Shown here: in pieces, positions 1 through 6,759 of the stretch
Numbering within the stretch: the stretch's first letter is position 1
Layout: each line of letters starts with the position of its first letter
DNA from: Devosia sp.
GTDB lineage: Bacteria; Pseudomonadota; Alphaproteobacteria; Rhizobiales; Devosiaceae
Reading direction: 5' to 3'
DNA: 9,585 nucleotides
Assembly: GCA_016793415.1 (NCBI GenBank)
Contig: JAEUMC010000878.1
Span: 1-9,585 of the forward strand
Notes under the pieces: model-generated
What the model was told of the DNA's origin: nothing
Seen by the model: the letters and a program-made list of their open reading frames with translations, nothing else
The model's database searches: none
Made by a program: the position numbers and the translations under genes

Positions 1-441
1 GGCCTCGTCGATGGAGCCCGAGGGCGCCCCGCCGACGCCGATGGCGCCGATGGTTTCCTCGCCCGACTTCACCGGCACGCCGCCGGCGAGCACCAGAAAA
101 CCCTCGAGGGTGGTCAGTTCTGCGGCCGACGGGTTCTTGGCGATGTTCTCGACCATCACGGCCGTTGGCGTGCGGGTCGAGGCCGAGGTGTAGGCCTTGC
201 GGGTGGCGGAATCGAGGGTATGCGGGCCGGCAGCGTCGGCACGCAGCAGCGCACGCAGGTTCCCCGCGCGGTCGACCACGGCGACCGAGACGTTGTACTT
301 GTCGGCTGCACAAGCTTCGACTGCCGATTGGGCGAGCTTGGTGGCGACGTCGAGCGGCATGTTTTTCTCGGTGAGCGTCGCGGCATTGGCGACACCGGTG
401 AGCGCGAGGACGGTGGCGAGGGCGAGGGAGAGCTTCTGCAT
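1..441 (-). CDS. Secreted GlcG/HbpS-family protein (3' end outside window)
   Basis: The ATG at 441-439 opens a frame that stays open for 147 codons to the window edge, so the C-terminus is missing. It begins with a Sec signal peptide: MQK, a hydrophobic run of about 15 residues, then a V-A-N-A cleavage site near residue 20. The mature part fits the GlcG/HbpS (DUF336) family: a VAVVDRAGNLRALLR strand around residues 51-65, the DSATRKAYTSAS helix near 77-88, and the C-terminal GFLVLAGGVPV and IGAIGVGGAPSGSIDEA signature. Members bind haem (Streptomyces HbpS) or sit in glycolate/2-hydroxyacid loci (GlcG); the ligand here is unknown. A GGAG Shine-Dalgarno lies 6 nt before the ATG. It is 107 nt downstream of, and co-directional with, the two-component pair, with no strong terminator between, so co-transcription or control by that pair is plausible but inferred. 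Family call is confident; function is not. Confidence 0.88.
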   Translation of the reverse strand, partial: MQKLSLALATVLALTGVANAATLTEKNMPLDVATKLAQSAVEACAADKYNVSVAVVDRAGNLRALLRADAAGPHTLDSATRKAYTSASTRTPTAVMVENIAKNPSAAELTTLEGFLVLAGGVPVKSGEETIGAIGVGGAPSGSIDEA

Positions 442-548
442 GGGATACTCCGGGGTGTTGGGAGGCGCATGGCGCCGTTGACCCCCGAACTCTGTCGCCT
501 TCCGGCTCTCAGTAGTATCGGTGAGCCGCCCGAGCTGGGTCGGTAGCT

Positions 549-1145
549 CTACCGACGGGCAGCCGCCGCGACGAGGCGCACGAACTCGGCGACCGAGCTG
601 GTGCCGAGTTTTCCGGCGATGTGGGCGCGATGGGTATCGATGGTGCGCGGGGAGATGGCCAGCGTCTCGGCGATCTCCTTGGTGGCCCAGCCGCGGCTCA
701 CCATGTCGAGCACCTCGCGTTCGCGATCGGTGAGCGTCGCCAGCAACTGCCGGGCCTCATCGTCCTCCTGTTGGGTATCCAGCCGGGCCAGCGCCGCCTG
801 CACCGCCTCCACCAGCACCTGCTCGTCGATCGGCTTGGTCAGGAAGTCGACGGCGCCCGCCTTGAAGGCGCGCCGGCAGGCATGGATATCGCCGTGCCCG
901 GTGATGACGATGAAGGGCCAATCGATGCCGCGTTCGGCGAGCCGCTCCTGCAGTTGCAGGCCCGAGACGGCCGGCATGCGGAGGTCGACCATCAGGCAAC
1001 CGGGGCGCAGCGCTTCGGCAGCGGCGAGAAAGCTGGTCGGGTCGGCGTAGCTTGTCACTGCATAGCCGTAAGTGCCGAGCAGCAGCGACAGCGCATCGCG
1101 GACCGCTTCATCGTCGTCGACCAGGTAGACCGGCGTCTTGATCAT
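549..1145 (-). CDS. FixJ/NarL-type two-component response regulator (receiver + LuxR HTH)
   Basis: This 198-residue cytoplasmic DNA-binding regulator has two domains. The receiver (about 1-120) shows the acidic pocket D10-D12, the phospho-acceptor D54 in LMVDLRMP, T82 in the ITGHGD segment, and K104 in FLTKP. The FixJ-like GHGDI...AFKAGAVDFLTKP stretch places it with FixJ/TtrR/StyR-like regulators. A Q/E/D-rich linker (about 121-135) leads to a LuxR/GerE helix-turn-helix (about 137-195) with LTDREREVLDMVSRG and the recognition helix near SPRTIDTHRAHI. The ATG overlaps the TGA of the upstream kinase gene (ATGA), giving translational coupling, and an AGGGA Shine-Dalgarno lies 8 nt before the start. 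The kinase is almost certainly its partner. Targets are unknown; the adjacent GlcG/HbpS-like gene and its own operon are the obvious candidates by position. Confidence 0.95.
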   Translation of the reverse strand: MIKTPVYLVDDDEAVRDALSLLLGTYGYAVTSYADPTSFLAAAEALRPGCLMVDLRMPAVSGLQLQERLAERGIDWPFIVITGHGDIHACRRAFKAGAVDFLTKPIDEQVLVEAVQAALARLDTQQEDDEARQLLATLTDREREVLDMVSRGWATKEIAETLAISPRTIDTHRAHIAGKLGTSSVAEFVRLVAAAARR

Positions 1146-2692
1146 CGCGGCGATCCCTTGCGATGGAGCGGCAGGCGCACGGTGAAACTTGCGCCGCCTT
1201 CGGGGTTGTTGGCGGCCTCGATGCTGCCGCCGAAGCGTTCGACCAGGGTTTCGCAGAGCGGCAGCCCGAGCCCCATGCCGGTTGGCTTGGTCGAATAGAA
1301 CGGCTCGAACAGATGCGGCAGCACCTCGGGCGGCACGCCGGGTCCGTTGTCGCTGACCCTGAGGTGGACGTGGTCGGCGTCGGTGCTGATCGCCACGGCG
1401 ACACGGTCACCACGGCCGGAGGCCCCGATGGCATCGGCGGCGTTGCGAACGAGGTTGTACAGCACCTGTTCCAGCTCGATCGGATCAGCAAGGACGGTTG
1501 CCGGCTCGGCCGATGGGGCGATGTGCAGCGCGACGGCCCGATCCCGCAGGTCAGCGCCGAGCAGGCTCGCCACCTCGGCGGCAACCTGGTTGAGATCCGT
1601 TGGCTGCGGCGTGGGTGGCGATTTGCTCACATAGGCGCGTAGGCGCCCGAGAATGTCGGCGGCGCGCCGTGCCTGTCGCACATTGGCCTCGAGCACTCCG
1701 GCCAGCGCCGCACTGTCCGGTGGGCTGTGCTCGGCCAGCCGCAGGCCCGCCTGGCTCTGGCTCAGCAGCGCGGTGAGCGGCTGGGTCAGCTCATGAGCGA
1801 TGCCCGACGCCAGCTCGCCCATCGAATTGACCCGCGCTGCATGTTCGAGCCGCAACTGATGTTCCTGCGCCTGCTGGCGCTCGCGGGCCCGCGCCGCGGC
1901 GCGGCGCTGCTGCAGCAGCAGGTAGGCTCCGGCGGCGAGGATGGCAGTGGTGATCGCGAATACCAGTAGCGGGCCGAGCGCCAGCACCTGCGGCAAGCTC
2001 AGATGCTGCTGCAGGCGCAACGAGAGCGGCTGCGAGGCGCTGGAGACCAGCCAGCTATCGGCGAGCTGGACCTCGCCGGGCCCGGCAGACGGCATCCGAT
2101 CCTCGACCAGTGGCACCTCTCCCTTGGCCAGGCGCAGCGACAGCCCGGGCGGCAGCTCCGGATCATCCAGCAGGCGAGAGGCATCGATGGTCAGAGCGAT
2201 CAGGAAGCGGCCGCCTTCGTCCGAGGTTCGCTTCAGCAGTTGGTAGCTGCCCGGGACAATCGCGTCCGCCAGCATGATGGAGGTGCCGCGCGACAGCGAC
2301 GGAGCCGAACCCGCGTAGAGCTGCAACTGGCCATCAGACGGAGTGCTGCCGCTGACCGCCAGTGTTGCGAGGCTCCCATCCGCCAGCAGAGCGATCGAGG
2401 TGATGCGCGGGTAGAAGCGGATGATGCTGTCGGCGAGCTGGGTGAACAATTCGACCGGCGGCGGATCGCTGGCAATCGCCAGGGTCGCAAGGCTGGTGAG
2501 GTGTGCGTCGTGCTGGGCGGTGGCCTGGGCGATGGTGCGCTGCAGCTCGGCCCCGCGCCCGTCGAGCTGTCGCTGGGCCTCGGCGATGCTGAACCATGCC
2601 GAAAGGCCGGCAAATGCCACAACGCCCAGCAGCCAGATGGCCACGAGGATCCGCAGTGACTTCCGGTCGGCGGCGCGTGAAATGTCATTCAT
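1142..2692 (-). CDS. Membrane sensor histidine kinase with periplasmic sensor region
   Basis: I choose the ATG at 2692 (MNDISRAADR, 516 residues). The frame stays open upstream to 2842, but those starts would run into the divergent gene at 2827 and encode an atypical Pro/Arg-rich leader. The first transmembrane helix is at about residues 15-35. Residues 36-235 form an extracytoplasmic sensor region that I do not recognise by motif, possibly Cache/DctB-like in build. A second transmembrane helix (about 236-260) and an Arg/Gln-rich coiled linker (262-285) follow. The HisKA H-box has H300 in SGIAHELTQPL. The HATPase domain shows the N-box (NLVRNAADAI, 413-422), G1 (DNGPG, 448-452), the F-box (LFEPFYSTK, 461-469) and G2 (GMGLGLPL, 472-479). 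It is thus a complete kinase of the FixL/DctB-type HisKA class. The stop overlaps the response regulator start by 4 nt, so the pair works together. The signal is unknown. The SD before the chosen start is weak. Confidence 0.92.
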   Translation of the reverse strand: MNDISRAADRKSLRILVAIWLLGVVAFAGLSAWFSIAEAQRQLDGRGAELQRTIAQATAQHDAHLTSLATLAIASDPPPVELFTQLADSIIRFYPRITSIALLADGSLATLAVSGSTPSDGQLQLYAGSAPSLSRGTSIMLADAIVPGSYQLLKRTSDEGGRFLIALTIDASRLLDDPELPPGLSLRLAKGEVPLVEDRMPSAGPGEVQLADSWLVSSASQPLSLRLQQHLSLPQVLALGPLLVFAITTAILAAGAYLLLQQRRAAARARERQQAQEHQLRLEHAARVNSMGELASGIAHELTQPLTALLSQSQAGLRLAEHSPPDSAALAGVLEANVRQARRAADILGRLRAYVSKSPPTPQPTDLNQVAAEVASLLGADLRDRAVALHIAPSAEPATVLADPIELEQVLYNLVRNAADAIGASGRGDRVAVAISTDADHVHLRVSDNGPGVPPEVLPHLFEPFYSTKPTGMGLGLPLCETLVERFGGSIEAANNPEGGASFTVRLPLHRKGSPR

Positions 2693-2774
2693 GCCCAGAT
2701 CTATAGCGGTGCCGGGCGCGGCAGGCGATCCGCAACGCCACCGATCCCGCATCTCGTATCGGACGACCGGATGC

Positions 2775-2781
2775 AGTATAA
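2775..2781 (-). promoter_or_regulatory. Possible -10 element (TTATACT) for the kinase-regulator operon
   Basis: In the 134-nt divergent gap, the minus strand reads TTATACT, close to a TATAAT -10 box, 83 nt before the kinase ATG. The best upstream match to a -35 (TTGTCC) sits about 21 nt away, which is too far for a canonical sigma70 promoter. The same bases read TATAAG on the + strand, 45 nt before the P-loop gene, so the element could serve either gene. This is a weak call based on pattern only. Confidence 0.25.
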
Positions 2782-2826
2782 GCCGCTCCCCCGGCGCGCG
2801 GGGACAATGGAACATCGGGGGCTGAA

Positions 2827-3396
2827 ATGGACGTGCTGCCACTCTCGGCGCTGGGCGAACGCATCATGATCTGCGGGCCATCCAACTCTGGCAAATCGAC
2901 GTTGGCCGTGGCGCTGGCGAACAAGATCGGAGCCGAGCCGTTCCACGTCGACCTGTTCCGGCACCTGCCCGACACCAACTGGGTGCAGCGGCCGGATGAC
3001 GAGTTCCGGGCCTTGCACGACGCGGCGATCCTCCGGGACCGTTGGGTGATGGACGGCAACTATTCGAGCCTGATGCCGCAACGCGTCGCTCGCGCCACCG
3101 GCATTATCCTGCTCTACGACCACCACTGGGCGAACTTTCGCCGCTACCTGTGGCGCACGCTGTTCCAGAAGAACCGCGTGGGGGCGCTGGCCGGCAACCG
3201 TGACAGCCTGAAGTGGGAGATGGTGCGCTGGATCCTGTTCGTGCAACCGACCCGGCGTGAGCGGGATCGCGATCGCGCCCGGGCAGTCGGGCTGCCACTC
3301 GTCGAGGTCAACTCGATGCGACAACTGAAGCGGCTCTATGCCGAGTGGGGCCTCGCGCTTCCCTCGCCTCAAGCGGAAGGGCACCGGAAGCCCTAG
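2827..3396 (+). CDS. Small P-loop nucleotide kinase-like protein (FlaR/adenylate-kinase-like)
   Basis: This 189-residue soluble protein carries a Walker A motif GPSNSGKST at residues 17-25 after a short beta strand (RIMICG). It has a substrate-side HVDLFRHLPDTNWVQRP segment (40-56), the conserved DRWVMDGNYSS motif (71-81), and a following beta strand IILLYD (93-98) that precedes an Arg/Trp-rich helix. This layout matches the small AAA/adenylate-kinase-like proteins often labelled 'DNA topology modulation protein' or FlaR, whose biochemical substrate is not established. A GGGG-containing Shine-Dalgarno lies a few bases before the ATG. It is the only + strand gene here, divergent from the kinase (134 nt gap) and convergent with dld, whose stop codon it overlaps. 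It therefore looks like a single-gene transcription unit. A second Met at residue 14 would also keep the P-loop, so the exact start is less certain than the gene. Confidence 0.85.
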   Translation: MDVLPLSALGERIMICGPSNSGKSTLAVALANKIGAEPFHVDLFRHLPDTNWVQRPDDEFRALHDAAILRDRWVMDGNYSSLMPQRVARATGIILLYDHHWANFRRYLWRTLFQKNRVGALAGNRDSLKWEMVRWILFVQPTRRERDRDRARAVGLPLVEVNSMRQLKRLYAEWGLALPSPQAEGHRKP

Positions 3397-5108
3397 TGCG
3401 CATGGTCGTGGTGCCGATGATCGTCGGCGTAGTGCCGGTGTTTCGAGTCGTCGCCGATCCCGGGATTGAAGCTGTTGGTCGGATCGAGCGTGCGGAAGAA
3501 CGCCTGCTGTTCGGGCTTTGACGCATAAACGTGGCCGACATTGTGCTCGGCCGGATATTGCGCTCCGCGCTGGTCGAGCACTTCAAGCATGGCGTCCTTC
3601 ACCCGGTGCGGGTCGGCGCCCTGCTTCAGCACGTAGTCCTGATGGAAAACGTGGCAGAGGAAGTGGCCGTAATAGAGCTTCAGCTTGAGCTGGCTGTCGA
3701 TTTCGGCCGGGAGCTGCTCGTACCAGTCGTGGTCGTTGCGGCGGAGCGCGATGTCGAGCGCGAGGAGGCCGCCTGAAGTCTTTTCGTGCATCAGCGCATA
3801 GCGAATGGCGGCGCCCGCCGCGGCAAAGCGGTGGAGGAAGGCCTGCGCTCCCTCCTTGGGGGTGCAGCGGAAGTATGCGCCATTGGCGCCGTCCGCGAAC
3901 ACCCGCTGCAGCAGCGCTTCGGCTTGGGCAATGCCGTCGCCGGACATGCGGAGCATCAGGTGGTGCTCGTAGCGGTCTCGATAGTCGAGCAGGCGCTGCG
4001 GCAGGTGCTCGGGAAACAGCCGGCTCAGCCCCTGCAGCACTCGATCGGAAAGCTGCTTGGGCAGCAGCGGCAGCTTGTTGAGCGTGGCATCGGCCCTGCC
4101 CTTCAAGTTGAAGAAGGTCGGCATTACCTCGGTGCCGAAGCGCTGGATGACGAGGAAGGTATCCTTGCCGTGGCTGCGGGCGACGTCGAACATGTCGCGG
4201 TGCATGTACTCGCCTGCCACCGGCAGGGCCTCGAGGCTCAGCAGTTCGCGGCGCAACCGGGTCAGCACCGCAACGTCGTTGGTGCCGATGTAGAACACCT
4301 GCTCGGCGCCCTGCTTTTCGAAAGTGTCGAGGCGAACGGCGAACACCGCCACCTTGCCGGCGCTGCCGGCGGCCTCGTGCAGGCGCCTGGGGTCGGCGTT
4401 GAAGCGGGCAGCCGTCGGCTCGTCGATCTGGCGCACCCGCTCGGCATACTCGCTGTCGGACGCGAGCCCGACATTATGCCGCACATCTTCCGCAGAGTAG
4501 CCGCCCGACTGCAGGCGCCCGAGGATCTCCTCGGGGCGGTCGCCGAGCTCGATGCCGAGATGGTTCACCAGCTCCAGCCGGCCGTCGGCGCCGATGCGGG
4601 CGAACAGCGAAAGCTCGGTATAGGCGGGGCCGCGGTGCACCAGCGAACCGCCCGAATTGTTGCACACGCCGCCGACGATCGAGGCGCCGAGGCAGGACGA
4701 GCCGATCACCGAATGCGGCAGGCGTCCGATCGGCTTCAACAGCTTCTCGAGCTTGTCGAGCGTGCTGCCGGGGAAGCTGACGATCTGCCTGCCGCCATCG
4801 AGCAACTGGATATCGGCAAGACGCAACGTGTTCACCACCACCACCGGCCGATCGTAATGGCCGCTCGGCGTCGAGCCCTCGGTGAGGCCGGTATTGGCGG
4901 CCTGCATGATGACGATGGCATCGTGCCGTACGGTCGCCTCGAGCACCCGCCACAGTTCCAGGAGCGTACCGGGCTTTGCCACGGCGATGGCATCGCCTTC
5001 GCCGGAGCGGAAGCCGCGGCGGTAGCGCTCGGTCTTCCTATCGCCGGTGATGAGGTAGCGGCGCCCAACGGCGGCGCGGAGATCGTCAATCAAGTCTGGT
5101 GTGGGCAC
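3393..5108 (-). CDS. dld: Quinone-dependent D-lactate dehydrogenase
   Basis: This FAD enzyme oxidises D-lactate to pyruvate at the inner face of the cytoplasmic membrane and passes electrons to quinone. The 571-residue product matches E. coli Dld almost end to end, as far as I recall that protein. The FAD-binding PCMH domain covers about 35-260, with MQAANTGLTEGSTP (68-81), PHSVIGSSCLGASIVGG (131-147), CNNSGGSLVHRGPAYTE (149-165) and GKVAVFAVRLDTF (251-263). The membrane-binding Dld C-terminal domain includes GEYMHRD (299-305), KYEHH-like RYEHHL (379-384), FLHRFAAAGAAIRY (424-437), LDIALRRND (451-459) and QRGAQYPAEHNVGH (513-526). The start is GTG at 5108, one base after the TGA of the SDR gene, so translation is probably coupled; its own SD is weak. 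Oddly, the last 16 residues contain seven histidines, unlike the Lys/Arg/Glu end of E. coli Dld. The TAG stop overlaps the convergent P-loop gene. Confidence 0.96.
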   Translation of the reverse strand: MPTPDLIDDLRAAVGRRYLITGDRKTERYRRGFRSGEGDAIAVAKPGTLLELWRVLEATVRHDAIVIMQAANTGLTEGSTPSGHYDRPVVVVNTLRLADIQLLDGGRQIVSFPGSTLDKLEKLLKPIGRLPHSVIGSSCLGASIVGGVCNNSGGSLVHRGPAYTELSLFARIGADGRLELVNHLGIELGDRPEEILGRLQSGGYSAEDVRHNVGLASDSEYAERVRQIDEPTAARFNADPRRLHEAAGSAGKVAVFAVRLDTFEKQGAEQVFYIGTNDVAVLTRLRRELLSLEALPVAGEYMHRDMFDVARSHGKDTFLVIQRFGTEVMPTFFNLKGRADATLNKLPLLPKQLSDRVLQGLSRLFPEHLPQRLLDYRDRYEHHLMLRMSGDGIAQAEALLQRVFADGANGAYFRCTPKEGAQAFLHRFAAAGAAIRYALMHEKTSGGLLALDIALRRNDHDWYEQLPAEIDSQLKLKLYYGHFLCHVFHQDYVLKQGADPHRVKDAMLEVLDQRGAQYPAEHNVGHVYASKPEQQAFFRTLDPTNSFNPGIGDDSKHRHYADDHRHHDHAH

Positions 5109-5109
5109 G

Positions 5110-6153
5110 TCAGGCAGTCTTCTGTTTCACCAGTCCGAGGCGGATGACGCTGTCTGCGGTGGCGAGGATCGAATCCTTGGCGGAAATGAACTTGCGGCCC
5201 AGCAGTTTCTCACCTTTCGAGCCGTCAAACACCTTCTCATTGCCGATGTCGTTGATGATCTGGCGGGCCGGACCGCCGAACGCCGCGATCAGCTTGATGA
5301 TCCAGTCGGGCACGGTCTTGCTGGTGACGTTCCATTCCGGGTGCGCCGCGCGCAGGATGTTCCCCACTTCCGGGAACGGCACATACTCGGCGGTGGCGAG
5401 GTAGCGCTGGCCGATGGTCTCAGGGTTGTCGAGGGCTGCGAGGTGCAGTGCCACCACGTCGCGCACATCGATGATCGAGAAGCCGTTGGACGGCATGGCC
5501 GGGGTCGAGCCATTGAGCAGGCCCGAAACCATCTGCAATGAAATGCTGGCGTCCTTGTCGAGCGCCGGCCCGATGATGGCGCCGGGATGCACGGTGGTGA
5601 GACCGATCCCGTGCTGCTTGGCGAAATCCCAGGCGAACTGCTCCGCCTTGGTCTTGCCGATGCAATAGGCCCAGGTCCAGCGCATGTTGTCGAGGTTGGT
5701 GAAATAGGTTTCATCGTAAACCCGGCGGCCGCTGGTCTGGCCATGGCCGTAGCCAACCGTGGCGATCGACGAAGTCATGATGATGCGCTTGATGCCGGCG
5801 GCATCGGCGAAGCGGAACACCCGCTGCGTGCCCTCGAGCGCCGGGCGAATGACGAGGCTCTGGTCCTTGGGCTCGTCGCCGCGAATGGCAGTGGCGATAT
5901 GCATGACCGTGCCGACGCCCTGCATCGCTTCGGCCCAGCCCTTGTCGTCGAGCAGGTCGGCTTCCACCAGTTCGAGGCGATCGAGGGCGCCCTGCCCCAG
6001 TTCGCCCAGCAGCGTCGCCCGGACCTCTTCGGCGCGCCCCAGCGAGCGCACGGTGCCGCGCACGCGGTGCCCGGCCCGCAGCAACTCCAGCACCGTCCAT
6101 TTGCCGACAAAACCGGTCGCGCCGGTGACGAGGATGAGGCCCTGATCCGACAT
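5110..6153 (-). CDS. NAD(P)-dependent extended-SDR reductase (dihydroflavonol-4-reductase/aldehyde reductase-like)
   Basis: This 347-residue cytoplasmic oxidoreductase has an N-terminal Rossmann motif LVTGATGFVGKW (8-19), the cofactor-side VRGTVRS (31-37), and the active-site strand IIMTSSIATVGYG (124-136). The catalytic YxxxK is Y163-CIG-K167, and HPGAIIGPAL (189-198) and FSIIDVRDVVALH (225-237) follow. This pattern places it with dihydroflavonol-4-reductase, cinnamoyl-CoA reductase and the yeast aldehyde/methylglyoxal reductase Gre2, all in the extended/atypical SDR group. The exact substrate cannot be read from sequence. A strong GGGGAGAG Shine-Dalgarno lies just before the ATG. The stop codon is separated by one base from the GTG of dld, so the two form an operon and may share a role in 2-oxoaldehyde or hydroxyacid metabolism (inference). 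It lies downstream of the rplQ terminator, so it needs its own promoter, which I could not identify confidently. Confidence 0.88.
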   Translation of the reverse strand: MSDQGLILVTGATGFVGKWTVLELLRAGHRVRGTVRSLGRAEEVRATLLGELGQGALDRLELVEADLLDDKGWAEAMQGVGTVMHIATAIRGDEPKDQSLVIRPALEGTQRVFRFADAAGIKRIIMTSSIATVGYGHGQTSGRRVYDETYFTNLDNMRWTWAYCIGKTKAEQFAWDFAKQHGIGLTTVHPGAIIGPALDKDASISLQMVSGLLNGSTPAMPSNGFSIIDVRDVVALHLAALDNPETIGQRYLATAEYVPFPEVGNILRAAHPEWNVTSKTVPDWIIKLIAAFGGPARQIINDIGNEKVFDGSKGEKLLGRKFISAKDSILATADSVIRLGLVKQKTA

Positions 6154-6197
6154 TTCACTCTCCCCAATCGAGTGTAGCCATTACGGCGTGCATTATG

Positions 6198-6215
6198 TTT
6201 CGTGGTCAAACGAAA
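6198..6215. repeat. Small inverted repeat TTTCGT-6-ACGAAA upstream of SDR gene
   Basis: TTTCGT (6198-6203) and ACGAAA (6210-6215) are perfect inverted copies around GGTCAA, between the rplQ terminator and the SDR start, about 45 nt from that ATG. It overlaps the terminator's T-rich tail. It could be an operator for the SDR-dld operon or merely part of terminator read-out; the sequence does not decide. Confidence 0.3.
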
Positions 6216-6243
6216 AGGCGGCCCGGACAAACCGGACCGCCTT
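6205..6243 (-). terminator. Rho-independent terminator after rplQ
   Basis: On the minus strand, 25 nt after the rplQ stop, AAGGCGGTCCGG and CCGGGCCGCCTT form a 12-bp stem (one G-U pair) around a TTTGT loop (6215-6243). A T-rich tract TTCGTTT follows. This is a convincing intrinsic terminator that closes the alpha operon and isolates it from the SDR-dld genes. Confidence 0.9.
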
Positions 6244-6267
6244 GAACTTTCGTCGCTCGCCTCCGGC

Positions 6268-6696
6268 TTACGCCGCGGCGGCTTCGTCGTCGTTATCGCG
6301 AGCCTGCACCGGACCCGAGTCGAGGCCCTTGGCATCGACGTCGCGGTCGACCAGCTCGATCACCGCGAGGGCGGCGTTGTCGCCATAGCGGAAGCCGGCC
6401 TTGAGGATGCGGATGTAGCCGCCGTTACGATCCTTGTAGCGCGGACCGATGGTGGCAAACAGCTTCTGCACCTGGGTCTCATCGCGCATCTGGGCGATGG
6501 CCTGGCGACGGGCATGCAGGTCGCCGCGCTTGCCCAGCGTGATCAGCTTCTCGACGATCGGACGCAGTTCCTTGGCCTTGGGCAAGGTGGTCACGATCTG
6601 CTCGTGCTTGATCAGCGAAGCCGACATGTTGGCGAACATGGCCTTGCGATGAGCAGAGGTCCGGTTGAGCTTACGGTTCGAATTACCGTGGCGCAT
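6268..6696 (-). CDS. rplQ: 50S ribosomal protein L17
   Basis: L17 is a large-subunit protein near the polypeptide exit tunnel. The 142-residue product begins with the hallmark [20 protein letters not shown]. It continues with the family's [35 protein letters not shown] segment (23-57) and the [27 protein letters not shown] core (89-115). After that core it carries an acidic Ala/Asp-rich tail ending in DNDDEAAAA; it is longer than the roughly 127-residue E. coli protein, a C-terminal extension often seen in alphaproteobacteria. An AGGGAG Shine-Dalgarno lies upstream of the ATG. It is 63 nt downstream of rpoA, the usual order, and is the last gene before the operon terminator. Confidence 0.99.
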   Translation of the reverse strand: MRHGNSNRKLNRTSAHRKAMFANMSASLIKHEQIVTTLPKAKELRPIVEKLITLGKRGDLHARRQAIAQMRDETQVQKLFATIGPRYKDRNGGYIRILKAGFRYGDNAALAVIELVDRDVDAKGLDSGPVQARDNDDEAAAA

Positions 6697-6759
6697 TTTG
6701 TTACTCCCTAAGGCCCGGGCGTCTCACGACGGGCGGTTAGCGGCTATGTGTTGGCCGGC

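Noticed and set aside
466..548. CGGCTC/GAGCCG inverted repeat after the response regulator as a terminator
   Set aside because: The stem is only 6 bp with a 14-nt loop and no T-tract; too weak to call termination before the GlcG-like gene.
621..1298. 225-codon + strand open frame opposite the response regulator
   Set aside because: It overlaps two genes with intact motifs on the other strand and has no domain; GC-driven shadow.
2693..2842. N-terminal extension of the histidine kinase to a start at 2842
   Set aside because: It would overlap the divergent P-loop gene start and add a 50-residue Pro/Arg-rich stretch before the first membrane helix; the ATG at 2692 gives a normal sensor-kinase N-terminus.
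3786..5147. Uninterrupted 453-codon open frame on the + strand opposite dld
   Set aside because: It lies wholly antisense to a strongly conserved dld, has low-complexity Gly/Ala/Val/Glu composition typical of GC-rich mirror frames, and shows no recognisable domain.
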